DNA from: Acidobacteriaceae bacterium
GTDB lineage: Bacteria; Acidobacteriota; Terriglobia; Terriglobales; Acidobacteriaceae
Length of the DNA stretch: 64,000 nucleotides
NCBI GenBank assembly: GCA_028283625.1
Contig: JAPWKG010000008.1
Location: 1-64,000 of the forward strand
Reading direction: 5' to 3'
The translations under genes and the position numbers were made by a program. Positions 35,943 to 45,800 of the stretch are shown here, in pieces. How positions within the stretch are numbered: the stretch's first letter is position 1; each line of letters starts with the position of its first letter. The notes under the pieces are model-generated. The model did not search any database, was not told where the DNA came from, and saw only the letters and a program-made list of their open reading frames with translations.

Positions 35943-37148
35943 ATGATGCAGCGGCCAGATGCTCAAACAGATGCGCGGCTCAATATATTTCGCAAGGCTG
36001 AGTTCTGGCTGCCTTTCCTGGTGGCGCTGCATGTATTAATCGTCCTGCATGCCTGCCAGTGGTACTCCTTTGCCGTTCTTGCGGGGGATGCAACTCATCC
36101 GTTGCGTTATCTCCGTTGGTCGGCGGAGCTTTGGTATACGCGCGCCGCGCTTGCGCCGTTTGCCATCTATCTTGCGGTGCGTTACCGGTTCGACCTTGCG
36201 CACTGGTTCCGGTACGTTGTGCTGTACAGCGCAACCACCTTGCTGTTGGCCATTCTCGCGTCGATGCTACAGTCCGCGGCGGTCGGCCGTTTGGGAACGG
36301 CGGAGTTCTTTTCGACGCGTGCGAGTGTTGCGCAGGATAAGATTCGCACCTACGATCGCCTGCCTGCGCTGGAGCGTATGCTCGCCCGCGGCTGGCCCCA
36401 CGTAACGTACAACATGTTCACGTGCTGGATGCTCATCGGTCTCGTCCAAGGAATTAACTACTACCGCGATGCACGCGAAAACGAGTTGCAGAGTTCGCAG
36501 CTGCAGGCCCAGCTTGCAACGATGCGTTTGGACATGCTGCGCCTGCAGCTCAAACCTCACTTTCTTTTTAATACGCTGCACGCCATTTCAACGTTGATCG
36601 ATGAGGACCCCGCTGCCGCTGCAGAGATGCTGCTTCGCCTGAGCGACCTGCTGCGCGGTATTTTGGAAAACCACCAGCTGCAGGAGGTCACGCTTCGCGA
36701 GGAGCTGAAGCTGATCGAAGCCCATCTGGCGATCGAGCAGGTCCGCTTCGGCGAGAGGCTTTCTGCAAGGATCGATATTGCGCCGGAGTGCCTCGAGTGC
36801 GCTGTACCGCAGTTCATTCTCCAGCCGCTGGTGGAGAACGCAATCCATCACGGCATAGGACGGCATGCCGGGCAGGATGTTATTGAGATCTCTGCTACAC
36901 AGACGGAAGAGTTTCTGTTTCTGCAGGTTCGCAACAGCAGGGGGCAGCTCACGCGCACGCCGGACGAGTGTCTTCACAGCGGCATAGGGCTTTCCAATAC
37001 CAAGTTGCGGCTAGAGACGCTCTATAAGGAGCAAGGCAGGATTTTTCTGGCCGATCAGTTGCCTTCGGGGGTAACGGCGAACATCAGTCTGCCGCGCCGG
37101 AGCGTCACTCTCATCGCGCCCTCGGTGCAGGAGCTGTATAGCGAATGA
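35943..37148 (+). CDS. LytS-like sensor histidine kinase
   Basis: 401 residues. Several membrane helices in the first 180 (FWLPFLVALHVLIVLHACQW, SATTLLLAILASMLQ, YNMFTCWMLIGLVQGI), then a short coiled coil (ENELQSSQLQAQLATMRLDML) and the His_kinase domain LKPHFLFNTLHAISTL with His206 as the phospho-acceptor. The ATPase has PLVENAIHHGI and SGIGLSNTKLRLETLY. ATG 35943 has AAGGAA 8 bp upstream and replaces a longer frame that runs back into the terminator. The next gene overlaps by four bases, giving a coupled kinase-regulator pair. The membrane sensor lacks a large periplasmic domain, so it likely detects a membrane signal. Confidence 0.92.
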   Translation: MMQRPDAQTDARLNIFRKAEFWLPFLVALHVLIVLHACQWYSFAVLAGDATHPLRYLRWSAELWYTRAALAPFAIYLAVRYRFDLAHWFRYVVLYSATTLLLAILASMLQSAAVGRLGTAEFFSTRASVAQDKIRTYDRLPALERMLARGWPHVTYNMFTCWMLIGLVQGINYYRDARENELQSSQLQAQLATMRLDMLRLQLKPHFLFNTLHAISTLIDEDPAAAAEMLLRLSDLLRGILENHQLQEVTLREELKLIEAHLAIEQVRFGERLSARIDIAPECLECAVPQFILQPLVENAIHHGIGRHAGQDVIEISATQTEEFLFLQVRNSRGQLTRTPDECLHSGIGLSNTKLRLETLYKEQGRIFLADQLPSGVTANISLPRRSVTLIAPSVQELYSE

Positions 37149-37942
37149 GTATGAAAGTACTGATCGCCGATGATGAAGCGCTCGTACGTAAGAGCGTGCG
37201 GCGTCTTCTGCTCGATCATGATGTGGAGATCGTTGCCGAGTGTGAGGATGGCAGATCGGCATTGGACGCGATTCAGCAATATGCTCCCGATCTTGTGTTT
37301 CTCGATATCCAGATGCCTGAATTGAGCGGGCTGGAGATCATTGAGCGTCTAGGAGAGCATCGCGCTCCGGCCACCATCATCATCACGGCCTATGCAAACT
37401 TTGCGGTGAACGCCTATGAGTTCAACGTGGTGGACTACCTTCTGAAGCCATTTGGGAAGGAGCGTTTCGATAAAGCGTTTCTGCGGGCGAGTTCTAGGAT
37501 CGTTCCGGCGTCCACCGTCGTTGCGAAGAAGCCACTTGCCGAAGAGCCGCGCGTGGAGAAGCTTCTGGAGACGTTGCTACAGAAGTACGAGCATATCGAC
37601 CGGATCCCTGTACCAAAGAACGGCCGGGTTTCTTTGATAGAAACCCAGCGCGTGGAGTGGTTTGAGGCGCGTGGCAGCTCCCTGTTGCTACACTGCGACC
37701 ACGAGACGCATGTGCTTCGTAAAGCACTATCGGCCATGCAAAAGCAGTTGGACCCGCGCTACTTTATCCGCATCCACCGCTCGACGATCGTCAATATTCG
37801 CTTTATTCGCGAAATTCAGCCCTGGTTCAACGGCCACCACATCATTATTTTGAAGAACGGCCAGCAGCTTCGCATGAGCCGGTATCGGCAGGAAAGTCTG
37901 GATCGGCTGCTGGGGTTGAACACGGAACTGGAACAGGTCTAG
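37145..37942 (+). CDS. LytTR-family response regulator
   Basis: 265 residues. Receiver domain 1-120 with DDE at 9-11, phospho-acceptor Asp54 (LVFLDIQMPELSG), ITAYANFAVNAYEFNVVDYL and Lys in LLKPFG. The LytTR DNA-binding domain spans about 155-260 (VPKNGRVSLIETQRVEWFEA, HVLRKALSAMQKQLD, YFIRIHRSTIVNI). LytTR proteins bind pairs of short direct repeats. Its gene overlaps the kinase stop (ATGA). Possible targets are the Oar receptor upstream or more distant genes; I saw no obvious repeat pair in front of that receptor. Confidence 0.93.
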   Translation: MSMKVLIADDEALVRKSVRRLLLDHDVEIVAECEDGRSALDAIQQYAPDLVFLDIQMPELSGLEIIERLGEHRAPATIIITAYANFAVNAYEFNVVDYLLKPFGKERFDKAFLRASSRIVPASTVVAKKPLAEEPRVEKLLETLLQKYEHIDRIPVPKNGRVSLIETQRVEWFEARGSSLLLHCDHETHVLRKALSAMQKQLDPRYFIRIHRSTIVNIRFIREIQPWFNGHHIIILKNGQQLRMSRYRQESLDRLLGLNTELEQV

Positions 37943-37976
37943 CGCATATTTTGAAGCAGTGGCTGCTTTTGGGCGG

Positions 37977-38004
37977 AAAAGAGAAAAGACGTCCGCAGAC
38001 GTCT
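37977..38004 (-). terminator. Terminator of the tRNA-Ser gene
   Basis: On the minus strand, AGACGT-CTGCGG-ACGTCT (38004 to 37987) is followed by TTTCTCTTTT. It begins 13 bases after the tRNA 3' end. Confidence 0.7.
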
Positions 38005-38016
38005 CAAATCGCTCAA

Positions 38017-38106
38017 TGGCGGAGGGAGAGGGATTCGAACCCCCGTTGCCCTTTCGGGCAAAGCGGTTTTCAAGACCGCCTGTTTCAACCACTCACACAT
38101 CCCTCC
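38017..38106 (-). tRNA. tRNA-Ser (anticodon TGA)
   Basis: Ninety nucleotides on the minus strand, CCA included. The acceptor arm GGAGGGA pairs with TCCCTCC, followed by discriminator G and an encoded CCA (38019-38017). The anticodon stem GCGGT/ACCGC encloses CTTGAAA, so the anticodon is TGA, reading UCA and related Ser codons. The long variable arm GCCC-GAAA-GGGC, typical of class II tRNAs, and the T-arm GGGGGTTCGAATCCC are clear. Confidence 0.97.
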
Positions 38107-38203
38107 GCGCAGGTGGCTCTTCAAGACTAGCAGCGAAATGGCTCTGTCGGCGAGCGTTCTCCTATTTCCGCTTAAAGCTGAGATACTGTTGACTGGGTTA
38201 TCA

Positions 38204-39466
38204 ATGACGCCTGTCAAGGACACCTTCGAACGAACACTCGCCAGCGCGCGCTCCACGGTTGCTTTTCGGGAGACGCTGCGCCTTGCGTATGAAAGCTTTT
38301 GCGCCAGCAAGGTACGCTTTCTCCTCACCATGCTTGGAATGGTTATTGGTTCGGCCTCGGTCATTCTGGTAGCCACACTCGGGCTGACCGGACGCCAGTA
38401 TGCGCTGAATATGATTGCCTCGATCGGGCCGAACATGATCGAGATGCAGTATGTCGGCGGCAATGTGGCGGGGCCTGATAACGTTGCGACTCCGGATCTG
38501 ATGACTCGCGAAGATATGACGGCGGTTCTGGACCAGGTGCCCGGCATCGCCGCAAGCTCGCCCATGCTCGAAATCCATGACCGCATCTCGATGGGGAGCG
38601 GAATTTCGCGCGATACGATGCTGCTGGGTGTTAGCTCGCAGTACAAGGAAGTACGCAATCTGAAGGTCGTCGCTGGCCGGTTCTTTGACGATCAGGACTC
38701 CTCAACCCACGCCAAGGTCGCCGTTCTGGTGCAGCCTTTGGCGGAAAAGCTGTATGGCAGCGCGAGCGCCGCCGTTGGACACACCATCTCGCTGAGTGGG
38801 ATTCCCTTCGTGGTGATCGGTGTCTTCCGCGAGAGCGTACAGACCTTCGGTATGAGCGAGGTCTCAGACCAGACAATCCTGATTCCGTATGCGGTCGCAC
38901 GGTACTTTACCGGCACGGATACCGTGAAGGAGATCTTCTTCTCCGTACCGGAAGCTTCGGCCGTGGAGCCGACGCGCGAGCGGATTCTGAGCGTGATTCA
39001 GCAACGGCATCGTCCGACGAGTGTTTATCTGGCGTTCACGCTTACAGAGGTGTTGAACGTGATGGGGAAGATCGCCACAATGTTGACGATCGTTCTCACC
39101 CTGGCCTCGGCCATCACGCTGGTGGTCTCCGGCGTCGGGATTATGAACTCCATGTTGGCGAACGTTCAATCGCGTATTCGCGAGATTGGCATTCGCAAAG
39201 CGATGGGGGCGACGCAGCGAGAAATCCGCATGCAGTTCCTTACAGAGAGTATTTTCTTGTCTCTGGCAGGAGGCGTCATCGGTACGATCATTGGCTTGGC
39301 CTTGCCGTTGAGTGTCGGTTTACTGTCGGACTATAAGATACCCGTATCGCCCTGGAGCGCGGTGATTGCGCTAACAACGAGTATCCTTGTCGGAGTGGTG
39401 TTTGGCACGTTGCCGGCACAACGGGCAGCCCGTCTCGACCCGGTGACAACGCTTAAGTACGAGTAA
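38204..39466 (+). CDS. MacB/FtsX-type ABC transporter permease
   Basis: About 420 residues with the family's topology: TM1 near the N-terminus (RFLLTMLGMVIGSASVILVA), a large periplasmic MacB-like core domain (about 55-270), then three C-terminal helices (IVLTLASAITLVVSGVGIMN, LAGGVIGTIIGLALPLSV, SAVIALTTSILVGVVFG). The conserved cytoplasmic piece SRIREIGIRKAMGATQREIR is present. Such permeases use ATP hydrolysed by a partner to move or release envelope substrates rather than forming a channel. No ATPase or adaptor gene is nearby, so it is an orphan unless its partner is elsewhere. Start uncertain: ATG 38204 is chosen because the longer frame (38138) reaches into the likely tRNA promoter region. 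Confidence 0.85.
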   Translation: MTPVKDTFERTLASARSTVAFRETLRLAYESFCASKVRFLLTMLGMVIGSASVILVATLGLTGRQYALNMIASIGPNMIEMQYVGGNVAGPDNVATPDLMTREDMTAVLDQVPGIAASSPMLEIHDRISMGSGISRDTMLLGVSSQYKEVRNLKVVAGRFFDDQDSSTHAKVAVLVQPLAEKLYGSASAAVGHTISLSGIPFVVIGVFRESVQTFGMSEVSDQTILIPYAVARYFTGTDTVKEIFFSVPEASAVEPTRERILSVIQQRHRPTSVYLAFTLTEVLNVMGKIATMLTIVLTLASAITLVVSGVGIMNSMLANVQSRIREIGIRKAMGATQREIRMQFLTESIFLSLAGGVIGTIIGLALPLSVGLLSDYKIPVSPWSAVIALTTSILVGVVFGTLPAQRAARLDPVTTLKYE

Positions 39467-39541
39467 TCGGTCATCCTCCTGTAGACTTTTGTTACGTACC
39501 CCCTCAGGCCTGCGGGCCGAGCTCGGCGAAGATTTTTACAC

Positions 39542-40597
39542 ATGCGCAAAACTATCCGCACTTCAGCAGCAACACTTCTCGCTCTCTCGTTGGTTACCGT
39601 TGCCGGTTGCAAGAACGGCCCTGGTGACGGTGTCGTCGCTACCGTGAATGGTCATCCGATCATGCGCGCGGACATGGACAAGATTTACGATGCGCAGTTG
39701 GCGTCGAACCCTCAGCAGCAATCGCCATCGGCGGATCAGGCTGAGTCCTTGAAGCTCAACATTCTGCACGAGTTGGTCGTTGAGGAGATTGTGGAGCAGC
39801 GTGCTGCGAAGCTGAACCTGACCGCGACGGACGCCGAGGTGGATGCCAAGCTGACCGAGATGAAGGCTCCTTATACAGAGGAGCAGTTTCAGGCTCAGCT
39901 GAAGAGTTCGAATCGCACGCTGGATGACGTTCGCCACGACCTGCGACGCTCGCTTACGATCGACAAACTGTTGAACAAGGAGATCAACTCCAAGATCACC
40001 GTGACGGATGGTGACGTTGCGAACTATTACAGCGCACATAAATCGGAGTTCAACCTGATTGAAAACCAGTATCACCTGGCGCAGATTCAGGTCACTGGGC
40101 AGACAGCTACGCAGTCGGGGAACCTGCAAAACAACAAGGCCTCGAATGACGATGAAGCGAAACGCAAGATTCAGGCGTTGAAGAACCGTATTGATGCTGG
40201 AGAAGATTTTGGTTCGTTGGCGATGAACTTCTCCGAGCGTGCGGATACGGCTCCGAACGGTGGCGACATGGGGTTTGTGCCTGAGTCGCAGATGAAGGCC
40301 GATCCTGCGGTGTACGCCGCGATCATGAAGTTGAAGCCGGGTCAGACGACCGAGATTCTGCCGCTGCTCGACAGCAAGACGCTGCATCCCGTTGGGTATG
40401 CGATCTACAAGATGATTGCAAAGGAACCGGCTGGTCAGCGCGATGAGAATGACCCACGCGTGCAGCAGGCAATTCGTCAGCAACTGCATGACTCTCGTTC
40501 GCAGCTGCTGAAGACGGCTTACTTTGAAATGCTTCGCGACCAGACGAAGGTTGAAAACTTCCTGGCAGAGCAGATCTTCAAGGATACAGCCCACTAA
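39542..40597 (+). CDS. Lipoprotein peptidyl-prolyl isomerase (SurA/PrsA-like)
   Basis: 351 residues. A lipoprotein signal ends in VAGC (Cys at about 23), so the mature protein is anchored to a membrane and faces the periplasm. A SurA_N-type helical chaperone domain follows (VVATVNGHPIMRADMDKI, LNILHELVVEEIVEQRAAKL), then a parvulin domain at about 180-300 (YHLAQIQVTG, FGSLAMNFSERADTAPNGGD, GFVPESQM, LKPGQTTEILPLLD). It should help fold outer-membrane and secreted proteins; with several giant barrels nearby this is a fitting neighbour, although it appears monocistronic. Ends at a bidirectional terminator. Confidence 0.9.
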   Translation: MRKTIRTSAATLLALSLVTVAGCKNGPGDGVVATVNGHPIMRADMDKIYDAQLASNPQQQSPSADQAESLKLNILHELVVEEIVEQRAAKLNLTATDAEVDAKLTEMKAPYTEEQFQAQLKSSNRTLDDVRHDLRRSLTIDKLLNKEINSKITVTDGDVANYYSAHKSEFNLIENQYHLAQIQVTGQTATQSGNLQNNKASNDDEAKRKIQALKNRIDAGEDFGSLAMNFSERADTAPNGGDMGFVPESQMKADPAVYAAIMKLKPGQTTEILPLLDSKTLHPVGYAIYKMIAKEPAGQRDENDPRVQQAIRQQLHDSRSQLLKTAYFEMLRDQTKVENFLAEQIFKDTAH

Positions 40598-40615
40598 AGA
40601 ACGCTACGGTTTGCA

Positions 40616-40644
40616 AAAACGCCACGCTTAAAGCGTGGCGTTTT
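40616..40644. terminator. Bidirectional terminator, PPIase / LytTR regulator
   Basis: AAAACGCCACGCT-TAA-AGCGTGGCGTTTT is a 13-bp stem (arms 40616-40628 and 40632-40644) whose ends supply the T tract on both strands. It lies between convergent genes and overlaps the stop codon of the minus-strand regulator at 40643. Confidence 0.9.
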
Positions 40645-41443
40645 ATGTTTCCGAGCGAGATGCTGCGGATTGAGCCTGGATCTGGTTGCGCAACAGCTTC
40701 CGAAGGTGGTTGCTATAGGTTCGGCTTACGCGCAGGGAGGTGCCATCGCGCAGTGTCACGCAGCAGTCCCGGTTTGGCAGAGACGAAATGCCGGCGATCC
40801 GGTTCAAGCGTACGATCGCTCCGCGATGAATTCTTAGGAATGCATCCGAATCGAGCTGGTCGTCGAGTGTGTTGAGAGATTCACGGATCAGATGTGTACG
40901 TGTTCCTACGTGAATTTCGGCGTAGTCTCCCTGGGCTTCAATCCAGTCGATCTCTTTTACATCCAGAAAGCGAACTTGCTTGCCGATGCGTACGGCGATC
41001 TGTCGCAGCGGTTGTGGGGGAGCCTGTTGTGGCTTGAGCAATCGCTCCAATCGCTCTCGATACTCTTTCTGCTCCTGGTTGCCTAATACGCGGCGCGCAT
41101 GTTGCAGCGCTGCCGAGAATCGCGCTTCGTCGACTGGTTTGAGAAGGTAATCGATCGCATGTACTTCAAAGGCACGCATGACGTACTCGTCAAACGCGGT
41201 CAGAAAAATGACAAAGGGGTGCTCGGTAGGCGGAAGTGTACGTAATACATCGATGCCGTTCATGTAGGGCATCTGGATGTCGAGGAATACCAGATCCGGT
41301 TTGTGCGCGAGGATAAAGGCCTGTGCCTCGCGTCCGTTCGTGCACTCGCCGATTACTTCGAGGTCCGGGTAGCGCTGCAGGCGAAGTGTAACTCCCTGGC
41401 GAGCGAGCGGTTCATCATCGACAACAAGAACTCGAATCTTCAT
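40643..41443 (-). CDS. LytTR-family response regulator
   Basis: 266 residues. Receiver domain with DDE at 9-11, phospho-acceptor Asp55 (LVFLDIQMPYMNG), FLTAFDEYVMRAFEVHAIDY and Lys in LLKPVDE. After a linker rich in Gln and Pro (LLKPQQAPPQPLRQ) comes the LytTR domain at about 150-250 (RFLDVKEIDWIEAQGDYAEI, LIRESLNTLDDQLDSDAFLR, IHRGAIVRLNRI). It overlaps the upstream kinase by four bases (41440-41443). The operon is divergent from the sedolisin gene, with 17-bp direct repeats between them. It is a paralogue of the pair at 35943-37942. Confidence 0.93.
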   Translation of the reverse strand: MKIRVLVVDDEPLARQGVTLRLQRYPDLEVIGECTNGREAQAFILAHKPDLVFLDIQMPYMNGIDVLRTLPPTEHPFVIFLTAFDEYVMRAFEVHAIDYLLKPVDEARFSAALQHARRVLGNQEQKEYRERLERLLKPQQAPPQPLRQIAVRIGKQVRFLDVKEIDWIEAQGDYAEIHVGTRTHLIRESLNTLDDQLDSDAFLRIHRGAIVRLNRIAGISSLPNRDCCVTLRDGTSLRVSRTYSNHLRKLLRNQIQAQSAASRSET

Positions 41444-42546
41444 CGTATGCTGCGTGAGGGAAGAAAAGAAGCATCCGTCTCCGCGTAGAGCGGAAGCGAG
41501 AGCAGCACTTCGTAGTTGCCACGAGCGTTCGTTGCTGTGTGCATACCGCTGCTGTCGCCGTACATCTGTTCCAGTCTCTTCCTGACGTTTTCCAGGCCCA
41601 CGCCCCCGGTTCGGGGAATCCCGTCGAGCAGTGCCGCCGAGGATTCTTCTGGTGGTTCGTTCTCAATCAAGATGGAAAGACGATCTCCATCGCGTCGTGT
41701 CTTGACCAGAATAAAACCACCCTGGGGCCTGCGCGCAATACCGTGCCGAACGGCGTTTTCAAGCAGCGGCTGCAAAATGAGGCGTGGCACAAGAGTATCG
41801 ACGATGGTTTGATCAATGTCCCAGCGTACCGAGAGCCGATCGCCGAAGCGAACCTCTTCAATGGCAAGATACTCTTCGGTAACCGCAAGCTCATCGCTCA
41901 GCGGAATCGTGTGCAGATCGGGAGCATCCAGCGTGCTGCGCAGCAAATGCGCCAGCTTACCAATCATCTCTGTCGCGGCAAACGGCTGCTCCTTGAGTAC
42001 GAGCGTTGAAATAGCGTTCAGCGTATTGAAAAGAAAGTGCGGTTGTAACTGAAAGCGGAGGGCGCGTAACTGTGCTTCCTGCGCGAGTATCTCTGTGGCA
42101 ATTAGTTGTCGATGCTTTTCTTCCAGCTCCAGATAGTGCTTGATGCCGAAGTAGAACGAGCACCACGCAATCAGGGCAAACCATCCAGCAGGGGTCGCCG
42201 TAAAGGCATCGATCCAGCGAAACGGAGGACGGCTCTTGCTGAAGTAGGTGGCTGCTTCAAACGCACAGGCAGAGCAAAGCGTTCCGATGGGAAACGACGT
42301 CAGCATGCACACGGTTGCGATCGTGCGAATGCGAGCGCGTCTTTGCCACAACACATGACACAGCCAGTACATAGGGAAGCTGGCAAGAAAGATGCTGAGC
42401 AGGAAGGCACCACGAAAGGCGTCGTAGTCAATCCTGGTAATCCAAGGCAAAGAGCACAGCACGTTGATGCCGATATACAAGCCCCAGCCCATAAGTTGGA
42501 GTGGCCAGAAGCGAAGAAAGCGGAGGTTTGAGCTTGTGCTTTTCAA
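41440..42546 (-). CDS. LytS-like sensor histidine kinase
   Basis: 368 residues. Four hydrophobic helices in the first 135 (LQLMGWGLYIGINVLCSL, GAFLLSIFLASFPMYWL, TIATVCMLTSFPIGTLC, GWFALIAWCSFYFGI), a coiled-coil linker, and the His_kinase domain FQLQPHFLFNTLNAISTL with His170. The ATPase has PLLENAVRHGIA and GGVGLENVRKRLEQMY. The periplasmic loops are short. The start at 42546 leaves a 300-bp gap to the divergent sedolisin gene. It should phosphorylate the coupled LytTR regulator; signal unknown. Confidence 0.92.
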   Translation of the reverse strand: MKSTSSNLRFLRFWPLQLMGWGLYIGINVLCSLPWITRIDYDAFRGAFLLSIFLASFPMYWLCHVLWQRRARIRTIATVCMLTSFPIGTLCSACAFEAATYFSKSRPPFRWIDAFTATPAGWFALIAWCSFYFGIKHYLELEEKHRQLIATEILAQEAQLRALRFQLQPHFLFNTLNAISTLVLKEQPFAATEMIGKLAHLLRSTLDAPDLHTIPLSDELAVTEEYLAIEEVRFGDRLSVRWDIDQTIVDTLVPRLILQPLLENAVRHGIARRPQGGFILVKTRRDGDRLSILIENEPPEESSAALLDGIPRTGGVGLENVRKRLEQMYGDSSGMHTATNARGNYEVLLSLPLYAETDASFLPSRSIR

Positions 42547-42846
42547 TTGCTTCTATTGTAGGCACATAACTACCGGGTAACTGCTGTCGTCTCGGCGCAG
42601 GAAATGCACGGTTTAGCGCATACTCTGCCACGCCAATCGTTACAGCTCTGTTTCGGGCTGTACGCTCAGACCCAAGCAAGTAGTTACAACCCTGTTTCGT
42701 CACCCTGCCGCTATGCATGGTCTTGACTAAGTGGACTCTATTGAGAGAGGACCCTTGGTGGCAGCCCTGGATGCTTTGTAGGTCGCATCTCTGTGCGCGT
42801 ACTTCGGGCGCGTGCAATGAACTGAAGTTCTGAAGGAGTCCTTGCG
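42547..42846. other. Divergent intergenic region, LytS / sedolisin
   Basis: About 300 bp without coding content. It holds the pair of 17-bp direct repeats listed separately and must contain both promoters. AAGGAG lies 8 bp before the sedolisin ATG. I could not identify a convincing -35/-10 pair. Confidence 0.5.
42639..42699. repeat. 17-bp imperfect direct repeats, candidate LytTR site
   Basis: GTTACAGCTCTGTTTCG (42639-42655) and GTTACAACCCTGTTTCG (42683-42699) match at 15 of 17 positions with starts 44 bp apart, about four helical turns. They lie between the divergent LytS/LytTR operon and the sedolisin gene. LytTR regulators bind direct repeats containing GTT, though usually closer together, so this is a plausible but unproven site. 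Confidence 0.5.
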
Positions 42847-45800
42847 ATGAATCGCACAGCACTGTACCGCTCTTGGTGGACAGCAGCCACGCTCGCAGTT
42901 TGCAGTTTGTTTGCTTCCGTGTCGCCCGCTCAGGTAAATACCGCAGCCCGCCGCATTACGACCGCGATTAACGATGCGGACCGTGTTCCGCTTGCCAGCA
43001 CCGTTCGTCCGCAGCTGAAGTTTGCGACCGATCAGGGAGTTGTTTCGGGTAACACCGCCGCGCATCACATGATGCTGGTCCTTTCCCGCAGCCAGGACCG
43101 TCAGCAAGCGCTCACGCAGTACTTGAGCGATGTGCAGAACCCTGCCTCCCCCAGCTTCCACAAATGGCTTACGCCTGCGCAGTACGGCGCTTCTTTCGGC
43201 GCTGCGAGCGACGATATCGCCACCATTAGTGCATGGCTCCAGTCGCAGGGGTTCACGGTTGAGAAGAGCTCAGCCGCGGCGAACGTGATTCAGTTCTCCG
43301 GCAATGTTTCGCAGGTGCAAAAGGCCTTCAGCACGCAGATCCACAGTTATATGGTCGATGGTGTTCGCCACATGGCAAATGCCACTGCGCCTCAGGTTCC
43401 CCGCGCAATGGCTTCTGTCGTAAACGGTGTATTGGGGCTGGATGATTTTCATCCGAGTTCGACCGCCATTCAGGGGCCTAGCGCAAAATTCGATGCTAAC
43501 TCGAAGCGTATTCAGCCTGACTTCACGCTGTTTAGCAGCTCCGGAACGCCGTACCTGTACGTCGATCCAGCGGACGCTGCGACAATCTACGACGTCCCGA
43601 ATACGCTGCTCAATCCTGCATACACCGGTACTTCGTATGACGGAACGGGAGTGACGGTAGGTGTTGTAGGTGATTCCAACGTAGATCTGACGCCAGTAAC
43701 GATGTATCGCGAGGCTTTCCTCAACGAAACCTCCTCGACGTTGAATCTGCCGACGGTGATTGTTGATGGTGAAGATCCTGGCATCAACGGGGACGAGGTG
43801 GAAACCTTCCTCGATCTGGAAGTGCTGGGTGGTCTCGCTCCCAAGGCGAAGATCAATTACTACACCTCCAACGACAGTGATCTTTCCGCAGGCCTTTTCA
43901 ACGCGATCGCACGCGCGATCGACGACAATGCGGTCAGCGTATTGAGCATCAGCTACGGTGGTTGCGAAGCGAACCTCGGTTCGGATACCAACGCGTTTCT
44001 CAACGAAAAGTACGAACAGGCCGCCGCCCAGGGCATCACCGTTACCGTTTCCTCTGGTGATAGCGGCGCTGCCGGTTGCGATTCCTCTTCGTCCACTACC
44101 GCCCAGTATGGGCTTGCCGTCAACGGTCTTGGCTCCACTCCGTACAACGTTTCAGTCGGTGGCACGGACTACGATGTTCTGGGAACGGCCTTCACCAGCT
44201 ATGTGAAGGACTCGCAGGGTGGAAGCAGCTACAGCGGTGTCTTTCCGTATTGGCTGACCGCGCTCTCGTATATTCCGGAGCGCCCGTGGAATGACTCCAC
44301 CTCCAACAACGGGCTGCTGGCCAGCAACACCGCGCTCAGCAGCAGTGGAACGACCAACATCATCGGTGGCGGTGGGGGTGTGAGTATCCTCTACGACAAG
44401 CCGGCCTTTCAGAGCAGCCTGACGCCTTCCGATGGCAAGCGTGATGTGCCGGACGTATCCTTCCTCGCTGGCAATGGTTTGTACGGTGCGGTATGGCTCA
44501 TCTGCGGTTCCGGATCGCTCTATCTAGGGCCGGACTGCCAGATGTCGGACAACAACTTCACCTCCACATCAACCTTCTCGGGTGCTGGTGGAACTTCGGC
44601 TGCAACGCCTGCTTTTGCTGCGATGCTTGCGCTGGTCGTCGAAGCGACCGGCTCGCGTCTCGGTCAAGCCAACAACGTTCTGTATCAGCTGGCCGCCACG
44701 AAGTACAGCACCGTCTTTCATGACGTTGTGAACGGCAATAATGCGGTTGTCTGCACGGCTGGCACGACGAACTGTGGTTCCAACGGCTTTACAACTGGCT
44801 TTGACACCGCAACCGGCTATGACACCGCTTCCGGTCTGGGCAGCGTTGATGCTGCCAAGATGCTGCAGAACTGGAGCAGCGTGGCGATGGGAGGAACGGG
44901 GACCACGCTGCAGATCAATGGCGCAACCTCGCCGGTGAGCGTAACGCACGGCACCAGCCTGGCTTTCAACGTCAACGTTGCACCTTCGACGGCAACCGGT
45001 GTAGCTGCACTCGTCACCACGCAGAGCGTTGCCACCGGAACAGCGAGCAACAATGGACAGCTTACGATTCCGCTGACCAGCGGCGTTGGAAGCCTGAATT
45101 ACAACGGTCTTCCCGGTGGTTCGTATACCGTGTATGCGCGATACGCCGGCGACGCAAGCAATGCCTCGAGCAGCTCGACGCCCATCAGCGTAAACATTGC
45201 CGCAGAGAATAGCTCGACCGATCTCTGGCTTAATGTCTACGACCCTTCTGGAGCTACAATCTCAGGTCTGCAAAGCATTCCATACGGTTCGTACATCTTT
45301 GCGGAAACGACCGTGTATGGAACTGCAGAGGGTTATACCGACTCACTCGGCCTGGCAACTGGAAGCTTCACCCTCAAGGACAATGGTTCGACGCTGGGTA
45401 CGGCAGCGATGACCAGCGGCAACCTGGCCTCTTTCCCGAGCATCACGGCAGGGGTATATCCCTATGCTGTGGGTACGCATAAGCTTGTGGCGGCCTATCC
45501 GGGTGACGTCAGCTATAAGGCGAACACCAGCAACGAAGTGGATTTCACTGTTGTCAAGGGTGTAACTACGTCCTCGGTCAACCCAGCGAGCACCACCATA
45601 CGCTCAACGGCGTCGGATCAGGTCACGGTTGAGATTGAAACAAACAGCCTTGCCCTTGCTCCTACCGGAACCATCACGCTTACCGCAGCCAATGGAACGA
45701 CGCTGGGTACTACGAGCAGTCTGACCTCTGGTGAACTCAACTCGGGTGCGGCGATTGCTTACGCTACCTTTACGGTGCAGGGAAGCCAGCTGTCTCCGGG

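Noticed and set aside
37954-37970. Terminator AAGCAG-TGG-CTGCTT after the first LytTR gene
   Set aside because: Six-base stem with only two extra T residues; possible but not convincing.
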